From Wukongibacter sp050859025 (GTDB lineage Bacteria; Bacillota; Clostridia; Peptostreptococcales; Caminicellaceae): 64,000 nt of DNA. Both the position numbers and the translations under genes were made by a program. The stretch is taken from the NCBI RefSeq assembly GCF_050859025.1, contig NZ_CP138200.1, positions 5,332,001 to 5,396,000 of the forward strand, read 5' to 3'. The notes beneath the pieces were generated by a model. The model was not told the DNA's origin, ran no database searches, and saw only the letters and a program-made list of their open reading frames with translations. This document shows positions 9,154 through 16,922 of the stretch, one piece after another. How positions within the stretch are numbered: the first letter of the stretch is position 1; each line of letters opens with the position of its first letter.

Positions 9154-9182
9154 TTCAAAGTATTCTTTTCGTATATTATAAT
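9154..9182 (+). promoter_or_regulatory. Promoter of the XRE gene at 9203
   Basis: TATAAT at 9177-9182 with a weak -35 (TTCAAA, 9154-9159) at 17-base spacing, immediately after the GATTACT repeats. Confidence 0.5.
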
Positions 9183-9202
9183 GTTTTCAAGGGTGTGATA
9201 TC

Positions 9203-9562
9203 ATGGATTTTGGTGATAGATTGAAAATAGAAAGGTTAAATAAAGGCTTAACTCAGGAAGAATTAGGAAAGCTAATTAATAAGACTAAGAATGGAATATC
9301 CCAGTATGAAACTGGCAAAAGGGAACCCGATTTACACACTTTAGATAGATTTGCAGAAATATTCGATTGCACTATAGACTATCTTTTAGGTCGAACTGAT
9401 ATTAGGGAAGTACCTTCTATAGAAAGCAATAAAATTTATAAAGGGCTAAAAGAAATTGACGTTGAATATTTAGAACTCATTAAAGAACTTAAAAAGAAAG
9501 GTTACACTCCTGAAAAAATTAGAAATTTAGTTAAGAGCATCGAAGCTTTAAGTAAAAAATAG
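9203..9562 (+). CDS. XRE-family transcriptional regulator
   Basis: The N-terminal 65 residues are a Cro/CI-type helix-turn-helix (LNKGLTQEELGKLINKTKNGISQYETGKREPDLHTLDRF...YLLGRT). The C-terminal 50 residues are charged and helical and end in a GYTPEKIRNLVKSIEAL motif. A similar tail (GFTPEDIKEILETIARV) ends the second XRE protein at 10299, so the two are probably paralogues. It likely represses its own divergent promoter. A terminator follows directly. Confidence 0.88.
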   Translation: MDFGDRLKIERLNKGLTQEELGKLINKTKNGISQYETGKREPDLHTLDRFAEIFDCTIDYLLGRTDIREVPSIESNKIYKGLKEIDVEYLELIKELKKKGYTPEKIRNLVKSIEALSKK

Positions 9563-9586
9563 CAACCATTAGATTGCTATTTTTTT
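9555..9586. terminator. Terminator after the first XRE gene
   Basis: Hairpin AAAAAATAGCAA ... TTGCTATTTTTT overlapping the stop codon region, with a T run on the plus strand. Confidence 0.8.
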
Positions 9587-9771
9587 ATATTTTATGTATT
9601 GTAAACGTTATATATATGTGGGTGATAGTAGTAGTCTTGTATTGTCACCTTTCACCTTAAATTTTTATGCTAATCCTACCAAACCCACTTTCCAAGCTAA
9701 CATTATTTTGTTAAATCAACTAGTTCTATATGCTATAATATGGTTATGTCAAATAAGGAAGGTGTTCTATC

Positions 9772-10023
9772 ATGCCAATCTCAAGGGAAACTTTGTCTAA
9801 CATAATAAGTATTTTACTTGGTTTAACTGGCCTAGTATTAGCTATACTTCATTTTGCCACAGATATAAAAGTAAGTAATATTGCTCTATTTGGATATATC
9901 GCTATTATGACGTCTTTGAAAGGTTTTAGAATGATCAAGTCAAAAAAATATACTGGATATCTTTATTTCATATATCCAGCTTTTTGGATTTTAATGGTTG
10001 TTAAAGAGTTTCTTTTATATTAG
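9772..10023 (+). CDS. Small membrane protein, 83 residues
   Basis: Three hydrophobic segments are visible (about 8-30, 38-52 and 60-80), so it is an integral membrane protein. The ribosome site GGAAGGTG precedes the ATG at a suitable distance. I do not recognise the family. It sits alone between two XRE regulators. Confidence 0.65.
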   Translation: MPISRETLSNIISILLGLTGLVLAILHFATDIKVSNIALFGYIAIMTSLKGFRMIKSKKYTGYLYFIYPAFWILMVVKEFLLY

Positions 10024-10090
10024 TATACTTTGGGTTTTCTATTTACTTCAAATTGAACTCGACTTTGGAAATGTATGGTCACTTATGAAG

Positions 10091-10117
10091 GTGTCAACAT
10101 GTCCGTCCCCGTGACAC
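10091..10117. repeat. REP-like palindrome
   Basis: GTGTCA ... CGTCCCC GTGACAC. Related sequences with GTGTCGATA and a CCCC core lie at 10851-10886 and 14724-14755. The GTGTC/CGTCCCC/TGACAC layout is like the extragenic palindromes spread by RAYT (IS200-like) transposases, a decayed copy of which lies at 14094-14656. Confidence 0.5.
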
Positions 10118-10298
10118 GTTTAAATGCCTTCTAATATCTATCATCTTACTATATTCATTTTACAAAGCAAAAATGATATAATTATGATACAAAATAACAA
10201 CAAAAGTTTCTTATAATCACATTATAGTGCTTATTTTCACATAAATCAAGCATTTTTGTTCTTATAGTCACTTTTTCAAAGGAATAGGAGGTTGCATT

Positions 10299-10661
10299 TT
10301 GAGTGATTTCAATACAAATCTCGGAATCAAAATAAAAGAGCTAAGAAAAAAAAATAATTTGAGCCAAGAAGAATTCTGTAAAATGCTAGGTACTAATTAT
10401 AATAGAAGCACAATAAGTAAAATAGAAAAAGGCAAGATTACGCCATCAGCAGAATTTATAAAAAATATAATAGAGGTCTTTAAAATTTCTTCAAAATGGT
10501 TATTCGACATAGAAAGTATAGATGATACAGAAATATCGACAGTAAGTATTAATTACAGGGAAGTAGATAAGATTGCAAAAGAACAGGGATTTACTCCAGA
10601 AGATATAAAGGAAATACTTGAAACAATTGCTAGAGTTAACAAAAGAAATAATAATCTTTAA
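10299..10661 (+). CDS. XRE-family transcriptional regulator
   Basis: A 120-residue protein with an N-terminal Cro/CI helix-turn-helix (LRKKNNLSQEEFCKMLGTNYNRSTISKIEKGKITPS) and a short charged tail. The start is TTG at 10299, seven bases after TAGGAGG. It is the closest regulator gene to the RiPP operon that begins about 350 bases downstream on the same strand, so it is a reasonable candidate regulator of that operon. That link is inference. Confidence 0.88.
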   Translation: MSDFNTNLGIKIKELRKKNNLSQEEFCKMLGTNYNRSTISKIEKGKITPSAEFIKNIIEVFKISSKWLFDIESIDDTEISTVSINYREVDKIAKEQGFTPEDIKEILETIARVNKRNNNL

Positions 10662-10725
10662 TTAAGAAAATTTTTAAGTTAGCTCAAAGAAACTATTCCA
10701 TAAACACATAGAAATGTATAAAACT

Positions 10726-10812
10726 GCAAAAGGACAAAGACTTATTCCAGATTATATAAAGAAAATAATCGAAACAATATGAAGAATAAACAGAAGAGAT
10801 GACAACCTATAA
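10726..10812 (+). pseudogene. Relic of an XRE gene 3' end
   Basis: The translation AKGQRLIPDYIKKIIETI, a stop, then RINRRDDNL aligns codon by codon with the last 29 residues of the XRE protein at 10299 (AKEQGFTPEDIKEILETIARVNKRNNNL). It is a tandem, decayed copy of the gene end. Confidence 0.7.
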
Positions 10813-10827
10813 AGGTTGTTATTTTTT
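10802..10827 (+). terminator. Terminator before the RiPP operon
   Basis: ACAACC TATAAA GGTTGT followed by TATTTTTT. It insulates the RiPP promoter from upstream transcription. Confidence 0.7.
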
Positions 10828-10850
10828 GTATTTTTAGGGTTCGGTATTGA

Positions 10851-10886
10851 GGTGTCGATAGAACCTAAACATGCCCCCATCACTTT
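10851..10886. repeat. REP-like palindrome
   Basis: GGTGTCGATAGAACC ... CCCCCATCACTTT is related to the sequence at 14724-14755, which also reads GTGTCGATA and ends TCACTTT. It lies just upstream of the RiPP promoter. Confidence 0.4.
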
Positions 10887-10956
10887 ATGTACCTCACTTG
10901 AATTTTATTATTTTTTTGTAATAATTTCAATTTTCTACCATTTCCGACTTTTTGTT

Positions 10957-10982
10957 TTGCTATAATGTTGTCGAACATGTTC
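10957..10982 (+). promoter_or_regulatory. Extended -10 promoter and palindrome of the RiPP operon
   Basis: TTGCTATAAT (extended -10, TATAAT at 10961-10966) is followed by the perfect palindrome GAACATGTTC (10973-10982) at the expected transcription start. No good -35 is seen, as is usual for extended -10 promoters. The palindrome is a candidate repressor site. Confidence 0.6.
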
Positions 10983-11015
10983 AAAATTGGAATAATGGAA
11001 AGAGGAGGGAAAATA

Positions 11016-11072
11016 ATGAAAAAATTTACAAAGCCTGTTGTTAGAAAAAGTAATGAATGGGGTAAGCACTAA
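11016..11072 (+). CDS. Putative RiPP precursor peptide, 18 residues
   Basis: The peptide reads MKKFTKPVVRKSNEWGKH. It has a strong ribosome site (GAGGAGGG) seven bases upstream and is the first gene after the operon promoter. It sits directly before a radical SAM/SPASM enzyme, a PqqD-like protein and an exporter, so it is very likely the substrate peptide. Lys11 and Trp15 have the KxxxW spacing of streptide-type precursors. Trp15-Gly16-Lys17 is the WGK motif known from another streptococcal radical SAM peptide family. The basic, Pro-containing N-terminus (KKFTKPVV) would be the leader bound by the PqqD-like protein. Assignment is by context; the modification is unknown. Confidence 0.78.
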   Translation: MKKFTKPVVRKSNEWGKH

Positions 11073-11084
11073 TAAATAGGAAAG

Positions 11085-11114
11085 GTCAAAGAAAGCTTAA
11101 AAGCTTTCTTTGAC
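11085..11114 (+). promoter_or_regulatory. Perfect hairpin between precursor and maturase genes
   Basis: 14-bp arms (GTCAAAGAAAGCTT / AAGCTTTCTTTGAC) are separated by two bases and begin 12 bases after the precursor stop. There is no T run on the plus strand, so it is more likely an mRNA-stabilising or partial attenuating structure that keeps precursor expression above that of the enzyme. Confidence 0.65.
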
Positions 11115-11139
11115 AAAAACTTTATTGGAGAGGATTTTT

Positions 11140-12234
11140 ATGAGAGATAGCTATATGTCCCCTTCTCTGGTGGATATAAGTCTTACAAATAGATGTAATT
11201 TAAATTGTGATTTTTGTTATGCATCTTCAAGTCCATTTGAAAAAAGTGAACATGAATTAAGCCTAGATGATTATAGAAAAATCTTTAAAGACTTAGCAGA
11301 TATGAAGGTATTAAGAATTTCGTTAAGTGGTGGAGAACCATTTATAAGAAATGACTTTTTTGAGATTTTGAATGAAGCACAGAAATATGATTACGCTATA
11401 GTTATTAATTCCAATGGAACCTTAATAACTGAAGAAATTGCAAAAAAATTGACCAAATATAATTTTGATAGAATATGTATTAGTCTTGATGGGAGTAATT
11501 CTAATAAGCATGATATAGTTAGAGGCAATAACTCTTTTATTCAGACAATTGAGGGAATAAGATTACTTCAAAAGTATAACCTACCCGTCTCAACATTATT
11601 TACATTACATAAATCTAATGTAGATGATTTATTAGATACCATTAAACTAAATGAAAATTTAGGAATGCATCATATGACCATAATGGTGGTATGTCCTACC
11701 GGTAGAGATTCAAAAGGAGATACTTTAGTAAGTAAACAACAATGGTATCCAATGCTTTTAAAGATTTCAGAGATGAAAAAAAATAATGAAATTAAGCTTA
11801 ACTTAAAGATTGTACCTCCAAATGAAAGTCCTGTATTTTGGATGATTTATTTCCCTTTAAAACATTATGATAGATTAGATTTATTACAAGTCTGGGACCA
11901 AGATTTAAATGTAGATAGTGAAAAAAGAGAAGTTTCTTGTCAAGCTGGATTAAGAGCTTGCTCTATTAATTACAATGGAGACGTCTACGGATGTGACCTT
12001 ATGATGGGAATTGAAGACTTTAAAGCTGGAAATGTGAAAGAAGAATCAATTTCAAATATATGGAATAATTCCGAAACCTTCATAAGACTTAGGAAAATTA
12101 CATTTAACGAAATAAATGGACCTTGTAAAGATTGTGATTTTATGTGGTGTGGAGCAGGATGTAGATCATCTGCATATAACTTAACAGGTGATATAGCTGG
12201 AAGTGATATGAGTTGTTTCTATATAAAAAAGTAA
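11140..12234 (+). CDS. Radical SAM/SPASM peptide maturase
   Basis: This 364-residue enzyme would cleave S-adenosylmethionine to start radical chemistry on the adjacent precursor peptide. The 4Fe-4S motif CNLNCDFC (Cys19, 23, 26) and the following SGGEP are intact. The C-terminal SPASM region carries eight cysteines (267, 274, 285, 329, 332, 337, 341, 359), enough for two auxiliary clusters. I chose ATG 11140 after GGAGAGG; a TTG at 11110 in frame falls inside the upstream hairpin. There is no N-terminal PqqD fusion, because that function is supplied by the next gene, 15 bases downstream. Possible products include a Lys-Trp carbon-carbon link, a sactionine-free ring or an epimerised residue; the precursor has no Cys. 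Confidence 0.93.
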   Translation: MRDSYMSPSLVDISLTNRCNLNCDFCYASSSPFEKSEHELSLDDYRKIFKDLADMKVLRISLSGGEPFIRNDFFEILNEAQKYDYAIVINSNGTLITEEIAKKLTKYNFDRICISLDGSNSNKHDIVRGNNSFIQTIEGIRLLQKYNLPVSTLFTLHKSNVDDLLDTIKLNENLGMHHMTIMVVCPTGRDSKGDTLVSKQQWYPMLLKISEMKKNNEIKLNLKIVPPNESPVFWMIYFPLKHYDRLDLLQVWDQDLNVDSEKREVSCQAGLRACSINYNGDVYGCDLMMGIEDFKAGNVKEESISNIWNNSETFIRLRKITFNEINGPCKDCDFMWCGAGCRSSAYNLTGDIAGSDMSCFYIKK

Positions 12235-12249
12235 ATTAGGAGGAAAGTT

Positions 12250-12555
12250 ATGATTAGTAACTATTTTACTATAGAAGGAAAAAGAAAAGTTTTAGTGAGA
12301 AAAGAAAATGAACACTACATATCTTTTGACCCAATCAATTTAGACTTTTATAGGATTAATGAAACGGCTGCGGAAATATTATACTTGGTTTCAGTTAAAA
12401 AAGACCTTAGTGAAATAATAGACTATTTTATTAATGAATATGGATTAGGTAGGAGTTATACAAAAGAAATGATTAAAGATTTTTTTGAAAACTTTCCTCT
12501 TAAAAACCTAATCTTTACGAATTTGATTACATTAAAGTTTGGAGAAATACTATGA
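12250..12555 (+). CDS. PqqD-like RiPP recognition protein
   Basis: This 101-residue protein has the PqqD fold pattern: a short beta region, then YISFDPINLDFYRINETAAEILYLV and a helical DLSEIIDYFINEYGL region, resembling stand-alone recognition elements that bind leader peptides. It follows AGGAGGA at good spacing. Its stop codon overlaps the start of the MATE gene (ATGA), implying coupled translation. It would present the 18-residue precursor to the radical SAM enzyme. Confidence 0.85.
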   Translation: MISNYFTIEGKRKVLVRKENEHYISFDPINLDFYRINETAAEILYLVSVKKDLSEIIDYFINEYGLGRSYTKEMIKDFFENFPLKNLIFTNLITLKFGEIL

Positions 12556-13886
12556 CTATAAGGCAAAGAAAAAAAGAAATTAATGCAATTGCCTTTCCCT
12601 TGATTATGCAATCTATTACAGGCCTAGTAATCGGATTGGTTGATCAAGCTATGATAGGAAGAATATCTATATTTGCTTTTGGAGCAGTGGGAACAATTTC
12701 ATCATTACTATATACTATTGCAGGAATTTTAGGGTACGTATCAGTAGCTTTCAACATACGATCCTCGAAAGCTTTAGGAGAAAGTAATAAAGATAAGTTT
12801 TATCTCGAATTTGTAAGTTCACTTATTTTGAATACCTTCATAGGACTATTATTCTTACTTGCTATGATTATTTTCAAAAGAGAAATTCTGACTATACTTT
12901 TTAAGTTTGCAGGTGAAACTTTAGAAGAATCCTTGAAGTATATGAAAGCTTTACAGTTCTATTTACTGATACAACTATTGCTATTTAATTTTTCTGCATA
13001 TTTTAAGATAAAAAGGAATACAAAGTGGATTTTTTATGGTTCTACCACGTCATCTATTCTAAATACGTTTCTAAATTATATATTTATATTCGGCAAGTTT
13101 GGACTTCCTAAAATGGGGGTTTATGGAGCTGGAATTGCTAGCATATTATCATTGAGCGTTAATTTACTAATTTACATTTTGGTAGCAAGAAATGATATTA
13201 GATTAGCCTTTAAAAAAGCAAAAACTAATATATCTCATATAAAAAATATAGTAATCGAAAGTGCACCTTTAATGGGACAAGAATTATTAGAAAGTAGTCT
13301 ATTTGTAGTTGCGCTGAATGCTCTTCTTTCAAGAATAGGTATTTTAGAACTTTCTGGATATCTACTCACTGTTAGAATAGTATCAATATCATTAATGCCT
13401 GTATATATGTATGGAACAGCTTCTCTCACATTAATTGGGGAAAAACTAGGAGAGAAGAATTATGAATATTTAAACGATATGCCTAAAATTGTTCTATCAC
13501 TTTCAATGTCTTTCTATATTATTTTAGGATTAATTTTTATAGTCTTTAGAAATTATGTACCTAGAATACTTACAAATGATACTCACTTAATAAAATATGC
13601 TTCGGAGTTATTAATTCCATTAATAATAATTAATTCTATGAATGTCTGTTATCAAATTTTTAAGTATTGTATGCAGGCAGCCAGTATGAGTAAGTTTGTA
13701 CTATATGTAACAGCTAAGATTAATTTCATATCATTTATAATTATGATTGGACTATTTTACATTCTTGAATATAAAATGCTAGCTGTATATATTGGATTAG
13801 CTTTAAATTATATGTTGCTCACTATATTATTGGTTAAAAAATATTATAATAGTATTAATTTTAAGGTAAAGACTCAACTTGATTAA
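12552..13886 (+). CDS. MATE-family efflux transporter
   Basis: A 444-residue membrane protein with about twelve hydrophobic segments and the MATE hallmarks near the N-terminus (IAFPLIMQSITGLVIGLVDQAMIGR) and centre (GVYGAGIASILS). MATE proteins export small organic compounds using ion gradients. Its four-base overlap with the PqqD-like gene puts it in the RiPP operon, where it would export the mature peptide or provide self-resistance. Most RiPP loci use ABC exporters, often with a peptidase domain; no dedicated peptidase is present here. Confidence 0.9.
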   Translation: MTIRQRKKEINAIAFPLIMQSITGLVIGLVDQAMIGRISIFAFGAVGTISSLLYTIAGILGYVSVAFNIRSSKALGESNKDKFYLEFVSSLILNTFIGLLFLLAMIIFKREILTILFKFAGETLEESLKYMKALQFYLLIQLLLFNFSAYFKIKRNTKWIFYGSTTSSILNTFLNYIFIFGKFGLPKMGVYGAGIASILSLSVNLLIYILVARNDIRLAFKKAKTNISHIKNIVIESAPLMGQELLESSLFVVALNALLSRIGILELSGYLLTVRIVSISLMPVYMYGTASLTLIGEKLGEKNYEYLNDMPKIVLSLSMSFYIILGLIFIVFRNYVPRILTNDTHLIKYASELLIPLIIINSMNVCYQIFKYCMQAASMSKFVLYVTAKINFISFIIMIGLFYILEYKMLAVYIGLALNYMLLTILLVKKYYNSINFKVKTQLD

Positions 13887-14093
13887 ATATATGTCAATAA
13901 TTTAGAGGGAGACAGAGGACATATTGGAACTGCTGAAAAACATCTGTTTTTTTCAATAGCATAAGCACTGGAAGTGTAAATTTCTTCTCTTTTTTATAAG
14001 CTGAGTCAAAATGTATAAAAAATAATATAGTTTCTCTGAGAATAGCTTTGCTATTCTCTTTAGGTTTATGGCTAATAGTAAAAGTAGTAAAAG
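13887..14093. other. Intergenic sequence after the RiPP operon
   Basis: No gene is seen. It contains a fragment GACAGAGGACATATTGGAAC that looks like more RAYT/REP debris, and AGAATAGCTTTGCTATTCT, a short palindrome near 14038-14056 that could act as a terminator hairpin. Confidence 0.4.
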
Positions 14094-14656
14094 GGGTCAG
14101 GCTTTACTAATTTACTTATTTTTTTCAAAACTACTAATTATTACTTTGATTTTTTTCTGGTAGCCTTTGTGATTCTCTTATAACCTTTGATATACTTGAC
14201 TCGAAAAGACTTAAATCCCCTGATATTTCTCTATTTGATATGTCACAATATTCCTTACTTAACATCACTAAAGCTTTTGCGCATCTACAAATATTTGAAC
14301 TAGATTCCTTCTTATTATTTAATTTTCACTTATACCCATTAGTTTACACACTTCTTTTTTGGATCTTCATAGCTTATTCTATTCTTTTATTGATTTAATC
14401 TTTTTTCATATTTAATTTTGCCTAAGACCACTTCTTCATTCTTTATTTTGATATATATGACCTCTTCCATACCTATAGAATCTATATATTCTTTTATTTT
14501 CTGAAAATAATTCTATTACAATTTCTTTATCCGCTAACATTCTATTTGTTTAATCTATGTATTTTGCATGACTACTCCATTTATATTCTATTCCATCTTT
14601 CATACAAGCTATTATTTTAATTATATCATTTTGGGTAAATTAGTAAAGCCTGACCC
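14094..14656 (-). mobile_element. RAYT/IS200-like transposase relic with 22-bp inverted repeats
   Basis: A perfect 22-bp inverted repeat (14094-14115 and 14635-14656; arm begins GGGTCAGGCTTTAC) bounds 520 bases. On the minus strand scattered frames read WSSHAKYID and later DAQKALVMLSKEYCDISNREISGDL followed by SLFESSISKVIRESQRL. These resemble the WSSY motif and C-terminal DnaA-like helix-turn-helix of REP-associated tyrosine transposases. The N-terminal HUH catalytic part is missing and several stops interrupt the frame, so it is inactive. Confidence 0.65.
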
Positions 14657-14723
14657 TATACCACTTTTGAAGTAAGAGCTTTACTTTCCCAGCTATAACC
14701 ACCTGTTGAAAAATTATATACAC

Positions 14724-14755
14724 AAAGTGTCGATATAGCCGTCCCCTGTCACTTT
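14724..14755. repeat. REP-like palindrome
   Basis: AAAGTGTCGATATAGCC GTCCCCTGTCACTTT, arms AAAGTG/CACTTT with a CCCC-containing core. It is the best-preserved of the three REP-like copies and lies next to the transposase relic. Confidence 0.5.
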
Positions 14756-14783
14756 ACTATATTGACATAAATCTAATCAGCTC

Positions 14784-15200
14784 TTATTCTCCCTTAGAAG
14801 TTGGTGGGAGCTGGTTGAATTTAGGCACTTTATCTAAGTCATTGTCCCAATTAGCCTTGCTTGCCATGTAAATATGACCTTGAGGCTTAATAGATACTTC
14901 ACTGTCGAGGCATCCAGCAGGAACAACTAATAGTGTTCCTTCCATCTGAATATTTGGGAGTGCTGACCCGCAATCAGAGCAGAAGCTTTTTATATGCCCA
15001 CTTGATTTGTAATTAAAGATTTTTACTTTATCTTTACCCGATAACCATCTTAACTTGGCTGTAGAAGAAAACAGATTTGCAGCATGAGCCGAGCCAGTAT
15101 CTTTACGACAATGGGCACAGTGGCAAAGAAAGAAATTCTCAAAATCTCCATCTATCTCAAAAACAATCTCACCACATAGACATGATCCTGTGTATTTCAT
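14784..15200 (-). CDS. GFA-family zinc protein
   Basis: A 138-residue Mss4-like protein of the GFA family (named for glutathione-dependent formaldehyde-activating enzyme). The cysteine pattern is complete: CLCGE near the start, CHCAHCRKDTG, and FCSDCGSALPN, which would bind zinc. The ATG at 15200 follows GGGAGGAG and gives the family start MKYTGSCLCGE. Family members are mostly uncharacterised and the formaldehyde role is not assured. It appears to be a single gene. Confidence 0.88.
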   Translation of the reverse strand: MKYTGSCLCGEIVFEIDGDFENFFLCHCAHCRKDTGSAHAANLFSSTAKLRWLSGKDKVKIFNYKSSGHIKSFCSDCGSALPNIQMEGTLLVVPAGCLDSEVSIKPQGHIYMASKANWDNDLDKVPKFNQLPPTSKGE

Positions 15201-15263
15201 AATAATATCTCCTCCCTTGATTTTTTCGATTTTAGTGCTATAATGCAAAGCCGGATTAGGATT

Positions 15264-15301
15264 AGAAAGTTGAATTATAATAGCATACAATTCAACTTTC
15301 T
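15264..15301. terminator. Hairpin between the membrane protein gene and the GFA gene
   Basis: Arms AGAAAGTTGAATT / AATTCAACTTTCT separated by 12 bases just past the stop of the gene at 15321. There is no clear T run, so terminator activity is uncertain. Confidence 0.4.
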
Positions 15302-15320
15302 CTACTAACCCCCGTAGCTT

Positions 15321-16070
15321 CTAACTTACCCCAGCTATTAAACATCCTATAATTATTATAGGGTATATAACCCATGAAATCCTTTGTATTAGTACGTAAA
15401 TTTCTGTGGGTTCTGGGTCTTGAACAGATAGAGAATGCCTTAATTGAAAAAATAACAAAGGGTATCTCATATCTATTATAGTGATTATACTTAATATAAT
15501 AGCTATTGCTAGAAATTGAGACTTCCCACGTATTGTTTCATTCTCTCCATAGGCAAATTGAGTAATTGTCAGTAAGGATACCTCGTAATTTTTAGGAAAT
15601 CTATCTTCTGTTTCATTCCTTTTATTTAGATACATCCTAATTGTTTCATCAAATAAGATTTCCCCATTTTTATCAAATAGAATCATACTGCCTGATTCGT
15701 AGCTTCCTTCAAATATTACATCGCCTAATTCGTTTGTTATAGTTTGAGTTTTTTTATAGGCATTATCTTCAAAACTTATATTAAATTTTCTTGTTATGTT
15801 ATTAGGTAGTTTAAAAATTGCTTCTATCTTACCTTTCTCCTCTTCTAATTTATTTACAATTATTTGTATATCTCCATCTATGGTTCTACCAATATAATTA
15901 GTTTCTTCTCCAATCACTTCTTTCTCTAAGAATACTCCTTCAAAATATGCTCCTTTAGTAAAGAAAGCCTTCAAATAGAAAAATATTCCTATCATTAAAA
16001 TACTTATTAGTACAATGACTATAACCCTCTTATTATTATGAATAGTCTCTTTAGCCCTTTCAATATTCAT
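15321..16070 (-). CDS. Membrane protein of unknown function, 249 residues
   Basis: One membrane segment lies near the N-terminus (15-33). A beta-rich outer domain of about 145 residues follows (THIS type of short strands: FEGVFLEKEVIGEETNYIGR, then NEKGEI-like turns). Two further segments lie near the C-terminus (SQFLAIAIILSIITIID and SWVIYPIIIIGCLIAG). The topology suggests an extracytoplasmic sensor or binding domain. A strong GAGGAGGCA site precedes the ATG. I do not recognise a family; a large outer loop in a membrane protein is all that can be said. Confidence 0.7.
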   Translation of the reverse strand: MNIERAKETIHNNKRVIVIVLISILMIGIFFYLKAFFTKGAYFEGVFLEKEVIGEETNYIGRTIDGDIQIIVNKLEEEKGKIEAIFKLPNNITRKFNISFEDNAYKKTQTITNELGDVIFEGSYESGSMILFDKNGEILFDETIRMYLNKRNETEDRFPKNYEVSLLTITQFAYGENETIRGKSQFLAIAIILSIITIIDMRYPLLFFQLRHSLSVQDPEPTEIYVLIQRISWVIYPIIIIGCLIAGVS

Positions 16071-16714
16071 GATTGCCTCCTCGTCTTTAAATATATCTCT
16101 GCATCATGGGATATGGAGCTCTTTACCCCTCTTTATTTTATTTCTTTCTATGATATCTTTTCTACATTTTACTAAAATTCCCTGCAAACATCTATAAAAG
16201 TATTATTAACCTAACCTCTATAAATAGATTATAAATCTAAATCAACTTTTACTTATATTCATCTATATCAAAATATGGTACAAATTTGCATCAATTTATT
16301 TTTGTATAATTTTACATTTTTGTAAAATATTTTTAAATTATTCTTAATTTTAATTTATTACCATTTTCTACATTATTTTTTATTTTTTTATAGTATAATT
16401 TCTCATATGAATACGAAATAGTAATATCCACCAAAAATTAAAAAAGCAATATAAAAGGAACTATATATAATCAAATGAAAAAGAAGGATTTAACTCTAAA
16501 GAACTTAGTTTGTATTGTAGCTACTCTTTGTCGATATATATACAGTAACTAATGGTTATGTTGTATTTCATCAGACTAGATTTTATGAGAAGTGAAAAAA
16601 ATATATAGGAAGATCTGTATAGTTAATTATGGTAAGCATATTATATGCTAAATCCTTAATTAAATAAAGTTCTTCTCAAAATTTTGGCTATAAGTAAGAA
16701 AGGAGGTATATGTT
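16071..16714. other. AT-rich intergenic region
   Basis: No convincing gene is present. A 25-codon frame at 16474 (MKKKDLTLKNLVCIVATLC...) looks like a cut-off signal peptide but has no well-placed ribosome site. A short palindrome AGCATATTATATGCT lies at about 16636-16650. A promoter for the small frame at 16715 is likely here but not distinctive. Confidence 0.4.
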
Positions 16715-16783
16715 TTGAATAGGATAAGATCTCCAAATAGAAAATCACTTTCTAATGAAAGCTTTAAAAATATTTTTCAGTAG
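16715..16783 (+). CDS. Possible 22-residue leader peptide, frame continues past an amber stop
   Basis: A TTG start eight bases after a perfect AGGAGG opens MNRIRSPNRKSLSNESFKNI plus two residues and then TAG. The same frame stays open for 41 further sense codons after the TAG (rich in Lys and Ser) and closes at 16909, 14 bases before the secreted-protein gene. It could be a small leader peptide, or a 63-codon gene broken by a nonsense change. Arms TCACTTTCT / AGAAAGTGA flank the stop codon. Confidence 0.4.
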   Translation: MNRIRSPNRKSLSNESFKNIFQ

Positions 16784-16922
16784 AAAGTGATAAGTATTGA
16801 TAATTTAATTAGAGCAAAACAAAAAAACAGGTTACATATTAAAGAAATTCTAAAAAAGAAAGTGAATAGTTTAAGTTCAAGTCTAAACTTTTTTAAAATT
16901 GAAACATAAGGAGGATTTTTTT

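Noticed and set aside
9594..9800. Plus-strand frame of 68 codons after the first XRE gene
   Set aside because: It overlaps the start of the better-supported 83-residue membrane protein and has no ribosome site.
10973..10982. GAACATGTTC as a LexA (SOS) box
   Set aside because: Gram-positive LexA boxes need four bases between GAAC and GTTC; here there are two.
16781..16783. Amber codon as pyrrolysine or readthrough site
   Set aside because: Nothing else in the window suggests pyrrolysine use; a plain stop or a nonsense mutation is simpler.
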